From Hydrogenothermus sp. (GTDB lineage: Bacteria > Aquificota > Aquificia > Aquificales > Hydrogenothermaceae): a stretch of DNA of 6,433 bases. Where the stretch lies: contig QNYP01000169.1 in the NCBI GenBank assembly GCA_003978675.1, positions 1 to 6,433 on the forward strand, read 5' to 3'. Position numbers and translations under genes: made by a program. The notes under the pieces were generated by a model. It had not been told where the DNA came from, searched no databases, and worked only from the letters and a program-made list of their open reading frames with translations. Each line of letters begins with the position of its first letter. The first letter of the stretch is position 1. Positions 1 to 5,643 of this stretch are shown here, one piece after another.

Positions 1-2
1 AA

Positions 3-59
3 ACTTTATTAACATTGGAAAATATAAAGTCTAAGGAGGTTTATAAAGAATTATTTTAG
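3..59 (+). CDS. C-terminal tail of an unidentified upstream gene (partial)
   Basis: An open frame runs from the left edge to a TAG at 57-59 and reads TLLTLENIKSKEVYKELF. It is Lys/Glu-rich and helix-like, as expected for the end of a soluble protein, but 18 residues are too few to name a family. The Shine-Dalgarno sequence of the next gene lies inside this frame, a common arrangement in a compact operon, so this gene and apbE are probably co-transcribed. The other two forward frames stop at 10-12 and 32-34. The one ending at 34 (tail NFINIGKYKV) is a weaker alternative for the upstream gene. Which frame is real cannot be decided without sequence to the left. Confidence 0.4.
   Translation, partial: TLLTLENIKSKEVYKELF
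33..40 (+). promoter_or_regulatory. Strong Shine-Dalgarno sequence before apbE
   Basis: AAGGAGGT is close to a perfect anti-16S match. It should initiate translation around bases 46-53, not at the ATG at 77, which lies 37 bases after the last G of the core. It is the main evidence that apbE starts upstream of base 77. Confidence 0.75.
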
Positions 60-955
60 GTATTGTATTTCTTCTTATGTTTTCTTTTGTTTTTGCTAAG
101 CCTATAGAAAGAACAAAATACATTATGGGAACTTATATTTCTATAGTTTTGCCTGAAGAAAATAAGAATTTGTTTAAGGAAGCATTCAATATTTTTAAAG
201 AAGTAGATAATAAATTTTCTAAGTATAGACCAGATTCTTATGTTTATAAACTGAACAAAAACAAGGTTGAAAAGATAGATAATCAAGTTTTAGATTTGTT
301 GAAAATTTGTTTGGATATATATAGAGAAACAGATGGATATTTTGATATAACACTGGGAAATTTTACAAAGAAATTTGGCATTTTTTATGAAGAATCTTAT
401 AAATCTTCAAGTGAAAACTTAGGTATTGAAAATATAGAAATAAAAAATGATTTTATTTACTTGAAAAATAATATATCTCTTGACTTTGGAGGAATTGGTA
501 AAGGTTATGCAGTAGATTTAGTAGCTGACTTTTTGAAAAAGAATGGTATTAGCAAAGCTGTAATTAAAGCAAGTGGAGATATTAGATGTTTAGATATATG
601 TTATATAGGGATAAAAAATCCTTTTTCAGAAGGTATTATCTTTTCATTTTGGACAAAAAATCCTGAAACTGCAATTTCTACAAGTGGAAATTATGAAAGG
701 TATATAGGTAATACTAAAAATAACCATCTTATAAATCCAAAAACAAAAAAATCTCAAACTCTTATAGCTTCTATAACTTTAATCTCTATAGCAAATAATA
801 CATATTTAGATGCTTATGCAACGGCTGTTTCTGTAATGCCTTTAGAAAAGGCTTTAAATTTTCTAGATAAAAAGGATATAGCCTATATAATATTTACAAC
901 TGATAGAAAAAAAATCGTAAGCAAAAATATTTGTAAGTTTATAGTTTGTAATTAG
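50..955 (+). CDS. apbE: FAD:protein FMN transferase, ApbE family, exported
   Basis: ApbE enzymes use FAD and Mg2+ to attach FMN covalently to Ser/Thr of extracytoplasmic flavoproteins. Residues here are numbered from the ATG at 77 (292 aa). Family motifs seen in order: MGTY (17-20), FSKYRPDS (47-54), ETDGYFDITLG (84-94), LDFGGIGKGYAVD (135-147), SGDIR (166-170), AISTSGNYERY (199-209), HLINPKT (217-223) and DAYATA (245-250). D245 and T249 correspond to the known metal-site residues. The start is uncertain. ATG 77 leaves only seven residues before KPIERTKY, whereas reading back in frame gives ILGIVFLLMFSFVFA, a good signal-peptide core ending at a VFA|KP cleavage site. Only ATT codons (50, 53, 62) and no ATG/GTG/TTG lie between the TAA at 44-46 and base 77. 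ATT at 50, ten bases after the Shine-Dalgarno core, is chosen (301 aa). There is no lipobox Cys, so a soluble or signal-anchored form is likelier than a lipoprotein. No flavin-acceptor protein is visible in the window. The family call is firm; the start is not. Confidence 0.93.
   Translation: MILGIVFLLMFSFVFAKPIERTKYIMGTYISIVLPEENKNLFKEAFNIFKEVDNKFSKYRPDSYVYKLNKNKVEKIDNQVLDLLKICLDIYRETDGYFDITLGNFTKKFGIFYEESYKSSSENLGIENIEIKNDFIYLKNNISLDFGGIGKGYAVDLVADFLKKNGISKAVIKASGDIRCLDICYIGIKNPFSEGIIFSFWTKNPETAISTSGNYERYIGNTKNNHLINPKTKKSQTLIASITLISIANNTYLDAYATAVSVMPLEKALNFLDKKDIAYIIFTTDRKKIVSKNICKFIVCN
939..955. other. Tail-to-tail overlap of apbE and trpB
   Basis: The last 17 bases of apbE (stop TAG at 953-955) and of trpB (stop TAA on the minus strand at 939-941) are shared by the two converging genes. 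I see no GC-rich hairpin followed by a T run for either direction, only A/T-rich stretches such as the A run at about 906-913 and T-rich sequence after 955. Confidence 0.9.
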
Positions 956-2195
956 TTTTTATTTTATCCATAATTTTTTCGTAAATATCAGGATTTGTGT
1001 CAAAGAAATTTTTTACCTGCTGAACATCCTTATCTCCACGACCAGATAGATTAATTACAACTATCTTATCTTTATCTAAATTTTTAGCAATCTCAACTCC
1101 CTTTATTACTGCATGGGAACTTTCTAGTGCAGGGATTATTCCTTCTGTTTGGGATAATAAAACAAAACCTTCTAGAGCTTCTTCATCAGTAGCAGTTATA
1201 TATTTGGCTCTGCCTGTTTCTTTTAAATGAGCATGTTCCGGACCTACTCCTGGATAATCTAATCCAGCAGAAATAGAATGGGTTTCTTCTATTTGTCCCC
1301 ATTCGTTTTGTATGAAATAAGATTTCATACCATGAAGTATCCCAATTCTACCACCATTTATACTTGCTGCATGCATACCTGTCTCTAATCCATATCCTTC
1401 TGCTTCAACTCCTATAAGCTGAACTGTATCATCTTCTATAAATGGATAAAACATTCCTATTGCATTACTTCCACCACCAACACAAGCAACAACTACATCA
1501 GGAAGTCTTCCTTCTATTTCTAAAATTTGCTCTTTTGTTTCTTTACCGATAACAGATTGAAAATCTCTAACAATAACAGGAAACGGATGAGGTCCAAGTG
1601 CTGAACCAATTACATAATGAGTAGTTCTTACATTAGTTACCCAATCTCTTAAAGCCTCATTTACTGCATCTTTTAATGTTCTGCTTCCAGATTTTACAAC
1701 TTTGACTTCTGCTCCAAGAAGTTTCATCCTAAATACATTTAATGCTTGTCTTTCTGCATCAACTTCACCCATATAAACTACACACTCAAGTCCAAATAAA
1801 GATGCTGCAGTAGCAGTTGAAACACCGTGTTGTCCTGCTCCTGTTTCTGCAATTATCCTTTTTTTACCAATTTTCTTTGTTAGCAAAACTTGCCCTAAAG
1901 TATTATTTATCTTATGTGCCCCTGTGTGAAGTAAATCTTCCCTTTTTAAATATATCTTTGCTCCACCAACAGCTTCTGTTAGTCTGTGAGCAAAATATAG
2001 TATTGTTGGCCTTCCTGCATATTCTTGAAGATAATATATAAATTCTCTTTGAAAATCTCCATCATTTTTTATTTTTTCATATTGTTCTTCTAGTTCTTCA
2101 AGTGCTGGAATTAAAGTTTCTGGTAAAAATTTTCCACCAAAATCTCCAAAATATCCTTTTTTGTCTGGATACTTATATTTAGTTTCCATTTTCAT
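939..2195 (-). CDS. trpB: Tryptophan synthase beta chain
   Basis: TrpB is a cytoplasmic PLP enzyme that condenses indole with L-serine to form L-tryptophan, normally in an alpha2-beta2 complex with TrpA, which supplies indole through a tunnel. With the start at 2195 the protein has 418 aa, slightly longer than typical TrpB1. Visible motifs: GYFGDFGGKFLPETL near the N-terminus, HTGAHKINNT with the PLP-binding Lys at about 95, ETGAGQHG with the catalytic Glu at about 117, the phosphate-binding GGGSN at about 240-244, GLDYPGVGPEHA at about 311-322, and NLSGRGDKD at about 382-390. These mark the TrpA-dependent TrpB1 type rather than TrpB2. An in-frame ATG at 2219 overlaps the PBP stop (TAATG), but AGGAG at 2204-2208 lies 8 bases before the ATG at 2195, which fits better. 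trpB is the last gene of the minus-strand cluster; no trpA or other trp gene is in view, and no attenuator or leader peptide is seen. Confidence 0.98.
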   Translation of the reverse strand: MKMETKYKYPDKKGYFGDFGGKFLPETLIPALEELEEQYEKIKNDGDFQREFIYYLQEYAGRPTILYFAHRLTEAVGGAKIYLKREDLLHTGAHKINNTLGQVLLTKKIGKKRIIAETGAGQHGVSTATAASLFGLECVVYMGEVDAERQALNVFRMKLLGAEVKVVKSGSRTLKDAVNEALRDWVTNVRTTHYVIGSALGPHPFPVIVRDFQSVIGKETKEQILEIEGRLPDVVVACVGGGSNAIGMFYPFIEDDTVQLIGVEAEGYGLETGMHAASINGGRIGILHGMKSYFIQNEWGQIEETHSISAGLDYPGVGPEHAHLKETGRAKYITATDEEALEGFVLLSQTEGIIPALESSHAVIKGVEIAKNLDKDKIVVINLSGRGDKDVQQVKNFFDTNPDIYEKIMDKIKTNYKL

Positions 2196-2203
2196 ATTAT
2201 TTA

Positions 2204-2209
2204 CTCCTA
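2204..2209 (-). promoter_or_regulatory. Ribosome binding site deciding the trpB start
   Basis: On the minus strand, TAGGAG is followed by 8 bases and ATG (2195-2193). It lies downstream of the alternative ATG at 2219, so it cannot serve that codon. A further ATG two codons later (2189) is also possible, at 14-base spacing. Confidence 0.75.
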
Positions 2210-2218
2210 TAAAAGACA

Positions 2219-4609
2219 TTAATTTTCTTCAGGATTTACCTGTATATCAAATATAAAATCATCTGGTAATGTATTATTATTATCTTCTATATCTACTTTA
2301 TTTTCTAGTTTTTTATCTTTATTTGTCTTTTCATATAACCATTCTTCAAAGTATAAGTGTTCTAGATTTGGAATGCTGTATTTATCCAAAATTTCTCTTA
2401 ATTTAGGGATAGGAAATTTATATTTTCCTTCACATGTAATTTCTGGCTGAGTTCCTATTATAAAAAGTAAATTTTTCCTTTCGCAGTTTTCAGTAGCTAA
2501 AGTAAGAGTATCCATATTTATAGGGTAGTATTCAACCCCTTCTGGATTCTCAAACTGCCCAATATTTTCAACAACTCCATAATATGAAGCAATGAAATCT
2601 ATCCATATAGGAAGTGCAACTTTTGAACCAGTTGCTTTCCATCCTATTTTCTTTTTATAGTCGTATCCCACCCAAACTACTGTAGTAATATCTGGAGAAA
2701 AACCAGCAAACCAAGCATCTGTGTAATTATTTGTTGTTCCTGTTTTTCCAGCAAGAGGAAGTTCTAAAACCTTTGCTTTTCTCCCAGTTCCTTCTTGTAT
2801 TACTCCTTCTAATATATCTCTTAAAACTGCTATTTCTTTTTGAGATACAACCTGTTTGCAAAAAGGTTCATTTCTATAAACGACTTTACCTTTAGAATTT
2901 ATAATTTTTTTTATAAAAAATGGTTCACATTTCTTACCTAGGTTTGCAAATGTAGCGTAAACAGTTGCAAGTTCTAGAGGAGATATTTCAGCACTGCCAA
3001 GGACTAATGATTTTACTTTTGGTAAATGGGTTCTTATTCCTAAATCATAAGCTAGCTTTATAACTGGATCTTCTCCTATCTGGTTAAAAAGCCATACAGA
3101 AGCAACATTTAAGCTATGGACAAGGGCATATCTTAAACTAACATCTCCATAAAACTTATTTTCGTAATTCTCAGGTATCCATTCCTCAAAATTATCTGGG
3201 TCCCAAAATGAAATAGGCTCATCCTTTAATATAGATACTTGAGTGTATCCTTCTTGTAAAGCTTTTAAATAAACTATTGGTTTAAATGCAGAGCCAACTT
3301 GTCTTTTTCCTTGTATTGCTCTATTAAACTTACTTTTTCTTATATCGTATCCACCAACTAGAGCTTTTATTTCTCCTGTTTTGTGGTCTATAGCAACAAG
3401 AGCAGTTTCTAGATATGGCACAAATTCAAATTTTCCACCGCCTATATATCTAACATACACAGGTTGTCCTTTTTTAAAGTACCTTTTGGCTTTGGGATAG
3501 ATAAATTCTCCTTCTAAAGTTCTAATTAAAAATTTAACTTTATTTCTCTTTATACTAGAAACTAGAGCTATGTATATGTTAGATGGTTTTAATCTAATGC
3601 CTATTTTTTGACTTTTATAGGCTTTTAGTAAATTTTCCTTCTCTACACTTGTCAAAGGTCTTATACCAAATACTTTTTGCAAATGCTCGAGTTTATCTTT
3701 TACTATTTCAGTTGCATTTTGTTGAATATCCTTATCAAAAGTTGTATATACCTTATATCCCCCTTTATATAAATTTTCATATCCGTAATATTTTACAAAC
3801 CATCTTCTAACTGCCTCTGTTGCATAATCAGAGATTTTTTCTTCATCTTTATCTTCTGAAAGTTCTATTCCTTCCATCTTACAATTTATAGCTTCCTCGT
3901 TAGATATATATCCTTCTTCAACCATTCTTGATAGAACTACATCTCTTCTTTCTGTTGCTCCTTCTATATTTTTAAATGGATCATATTTACTTGGAGCCTT
4001 TGGTAATCCTGCTAAAACTGCTGCTTCACAGATATCTAGCTCCCACACATGTTTCCCAAAATAAACTTGTGAAGCTGCTTCAACTCCGTAAGCTCCGTGT
4101 CCAAGATATATTTGGTTAAGATACATTTCTAAAATTTTATTTTTTGAATATCTTCTGTTTAATTTTATCGCAAGGATAAGTTCCTTAAATTTCCTACTAA
4201 AAGACCTTTCTGAAGATAAAAATAAGTTTTTAACTAGTTGCTGGGATATTGTACTTCCACCTTCTACAATATGACCTGCTTTTATGTTGTTTATAAATGC
4301 CCGTAATATTCCTCCAAAATCAATTCCTATATTTGTATAAAATGACTTATCTTCTGTTGCTATAAAAGCATTTTTTACAAAATCAGGTATTTTTTCAATT
4401 GGAACAAATTGCCTTTTTTGAACAAAAAATTCTGTTAATAACCTTCCTTTACAGTCATAAACTTTAGTAGTTTGAGCAGGTTGCCAGTTTTCTAGTAAAG
4501 ATATATCTGGAAGATTGTTTAGGGTATGCAATATATACCCGAATAAAACAATAATACCAAAAAGTAGTAAGCTTAAAAGAAAAATTCTTATATATCCTAC
4601 CAGTATCAC
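2219..4609 (-). CDS. Class A penicillin-binding protein (PBP1A type), bifunctional peptidoglycan synthase
   Basis: Class A PBPs polymerise lipid II into glycan strands and crosslink the stem peptides outside the cytoplasmic membrane. Of 796 aa, residues about 6-28 form one N-terminal membrane anchor. The GT51 domain spans about 50-230, with ATEDKSFY (catalytic Glu 86), EGGSTISQQLVKN (116-128), RKFKE (139-143) and KILEMYLNQIYLG (158-170, second Glu 161). A beta-rich insert at about 330-400 looks like the OB-like domain of PBP1A. The transpeptidase domain follows, with SAFK (nucleophile Ser 440), SLN (499-501) and KTGTT (622-626), then a conserved tail including LLFIIGTQPE (714-723). All catalytic motifs are intact. 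The last 35 residues are a polar Lys/Asp/Asn-rich tail. The start is GTG at 4609, inside the end of the deacetylase gene (GTGA overlap); its Shine-Dalgarno AGGGAG (4614-4609) is too close, while the third codon, CTG (4603), has better spacing. Translation is probably coupled to the upstream gene. The symbol is left blank because mrcA/ponA use varies. Confidence 0.97.
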   Translation of the reverse strand: MILVGYIRIFLLSLLLFGIIVLFGYILHTLNNLPDISLLENWQPAQTTKVYDCKGRLLTEFFVQKRQFVPIEKIPDFVKNAFIATEDKSFYTNIGIDFGGILRAFINNIKAGHIVEGGSTISQQLVKNLFLSSERSFSRKFKELILAIKLNRRYSKNKILEMYLNQIYLGHGAYGVEAASQVYFGKHVWELDICEAAVLAGLPKAPSKYDPFKNIEGATERRDVVLSRMVEEGYISNEEAINCKMEGIELSEDKDEEKISDYATEAVRRWFVKYYGYENLYKGGYKVYTTFDKDIQQNATEIVKDKLEHLQKVFGIRPLTSVEKENLLKAYKSQKIGIRLKPSNIYIALVSSIKRNKVKFLIRTLEGEFIYPKAKRYFKKGQPVYVRYIGGGKFEFVPYLETALVAIDHKTGEIKALVGGYDIRKSKFNRAIQGKRQVGSAFKPIVYLKALQEGYTQVSILKDEPISFWDPDNFEEWIPENYENKFYGDVSLRYALVHSLNVASVWLFNQIGEDPVIKLAYDLGIRTHLPKVKSLVLGSAEISPLELATVYATFANLGKKCEPFFIKKIINSKGKVVYRNEPFCKQVVSQKEIAVLRDILEGVIQEGTGRKAKVLELPLAGKTGTTNNYTDAWFAGFSPDITTVVWVGYDYKKKIGWKATGSKVALPIWIDFIASYYGVVENIGQFENPEGVEYYPINMDTLTLATENCERKNLLFIIGTQPEITCEGKYKFPIPKLREILDKYSIPNLEHLYFEEWLYEKTNKDKKLENKVDIEDNNNTLPDDFIFDIQVNPEEN
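4606..4609 (-). other. GTGA stop/start overlap between deacetylase and PBP genes
   Basis: On the minus strand, GTG (4609-4607) and TGA (4608-4606) share bases. The preceding AGGGAG touches the GTG, so independent initiation there looks weak. Re-initiation by ribosomes finishing the deacetylase is the natural reading. Confidence 0.75.
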
Positions 4610-5643
4610 TCCCTAACTATCATATAAAAGTATGTAGCCCATTTTTTCGTTTGTTTATTAAAACAGCTAAAGCCAATTCTATTTTTTTGTCTATTTATTT
4701 TTATTTTATTTATTAAAAATAAAATATTATCTTTTTTTTCTAGCTTTAACCACCCTTTTTCTGAAATATAAACACCACAGGAAATATAATTTTGCCAATT
4801 TTTTATCTTCGCAAATATATTGATGTTATCAGTATTTATTAGTCCAAATTCTGGTTTATACTCAACTACTGGTAGCTGTTCATAATTTAGTATTTTCTTA
4901 AAATGTTTTAAACTTCCCCAATGCCCTACAACAGGTTGTCTTTGAATTGCGAATATATTTGAATATACACCTGCACTTGACGGGTCTTGTGTAAAACCTG
5001 CTTTGTATCCTAGTTCTTTTAAAATTTTTACTACTAAATTATTATAATCTCCATAAGGATAAGCGTAAAATTTAGGCTTAAAACCCAGTAGTTTTATGAA
5101 TTTTTTTTCTGCTTTTAATGTATCTTCTTTAAATTTTTTCTCAAATTCTTTGGGGTTTTTTACAATTGCAAAATGTTCGTGTGAATAAGAGTGGTTTCCA
5201 AACTCTACCTTTCCATAAGATTTAAGCTCATTTAATTGTTTTTTTGTCAGAAAATCTGGATATCTATCTATTGCTTCCATATATAAAAATACAGTAAATG
5301 GGTAGTTATATTTTTTTATGACTTTAAAAGCTTTCATGGTAGATTTATAACCATCATCTATAGTAATAGAGACTGTTTTTGGAGGGAAATATCCTTTTTT
5401 ATAATATTCAATAAATTTTGATAAAGAAACTACATTGAAATTATTTTCTTTTAAATATCTCATTTGTGCTTCAAAATCTTTTAAAGGTATAGATGTAGAA
5501 GGGGTTTTAGGCTCATCAAATTTGTGATATATCAAAATTATTCCGTATTCATATGCTTTAGTTGACGAAAGAAGGATTAAGTTTGCAAGTATCAAACCTT
5601 TTAAGATTATTATCCTTAATGACTCTTTTAATTCTTTTAACAT
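4606..5643 (-). CDS. Exported polysaccharide deacetylase (NodB/CE4 type) with a C-terminal beta-type extension
   Basis: CE4 enzymes remove N- or O-acetyl groups from glycans such as peptidoglycan, chitin or poly-GlcNAc using a bound divalent metal. Of 345 aa, residues 1-30 look like a signal peptide or anchor: a basic start (LKELKESLR), a hydrophobic stretch (about 11-25) and a possible cleavage near TKA|YEYG. The catalytic core spans about 33-250: IYHKFDEP (38-45), the DD motif TIDDGY (94-99; catalytic base and metal Asp 96/97), metal-binding His 151 and 155 in GNHSYSH (149-155), and YAYPYGDY (193-200). This resembles the PgaB-like branch, but the substrate cannot be read from sequence. Residues about 256-345 are an extra, apparently beta-rich region with Cys 289 and 327. 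The ATG at 5643 has AAGGGA at 5649-5654 with 5-base spacing and lies 86 bases inside the upstream glucosaminidase gene. Placement between a wall hydrolase and a wall synthase points to peptidoglycan or an envelope glycan as substrate (inference). Confidence 0.93.
   Translation of the reverse strand: MLKELKESLRIIILKGLILANLILLSSTKAYEYGIILIYHKFDEPKTPSTSIPLKDFEAQMRYLKENNFNVVSLSKFIEYYKKGYFPPKTVSITIDDGYKSTMKAFKVIKKYNYPFTVFLYMEAIDRYPDFLTKKQLNELKSYGKVEFGNHSYSHEHFAIVKNPKEFEKKFKEDTLKAEKKFIKLLGFKPKFYAYPYGDYNNLVVKILKELGYKAGFTQDPSSAGVYSNIFAIQRQPVVGHWGSLKHFKKILNYEQLPVVEYKPEFGLINTDNINIFAKIKNWQNYISCGVYISEKGWLKLEKKDNILFLINKIKINRQKNRIGFSCFNKQTKKWATYFYMIVRE
5558..5643 (-). other. 86-base dual-frame overlap of glucosaminidase end and deacetylase start
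   Basis: The same strand encodes the last helix and 10-residue tail of the glucosaminidase (stop TAA at 5560-5558) and, in another frame, the first 28 residues (the signal peptide) of the deacetylase. Both products look functional in this stretch. Confidence 0.85.

Noticed and set aside
15..47. Possible sigma-70-type promoter (TTGGAA ... TATAAA) before apbE
   Set aside because: The spacing is about 21 bases, TATAAA falls after the Shine-Dalgarno, and such boxes arise often by chance in AT-rich DNA.
56..286. Minus-strand open frame of 76 codons opposite apbE
   Set aside because: Its Phe/Ile/Lys-rich translation is the antisense shadow of an AT-rich gene, it has no recognisable motif, and the plus strand carries clear ApbE motifs.
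900..960. Intrinsic terminator between apbE and trpB
   Set aside because: There are A and T runs and a short AAATATTT palindrome, but no stable hairpin stem next to a T run in either direction.
1817..2041. Plus-strand open frame of 74 codons opposite trpB
   Set aside because: It lies fully within conserved TrpB coding sequence (PLP-Lys region). The Leu-rich product is an antisense artefact.
2196..2219. trpB start at the ATG at 2219 (adds eight residues, MSFIGVNN)
   Set aside because: The only good Shine-Dalgarno (2204-2208) lies downstream of that codon and fits the ATG at 2195; the extra residues are not typical of TrpB.
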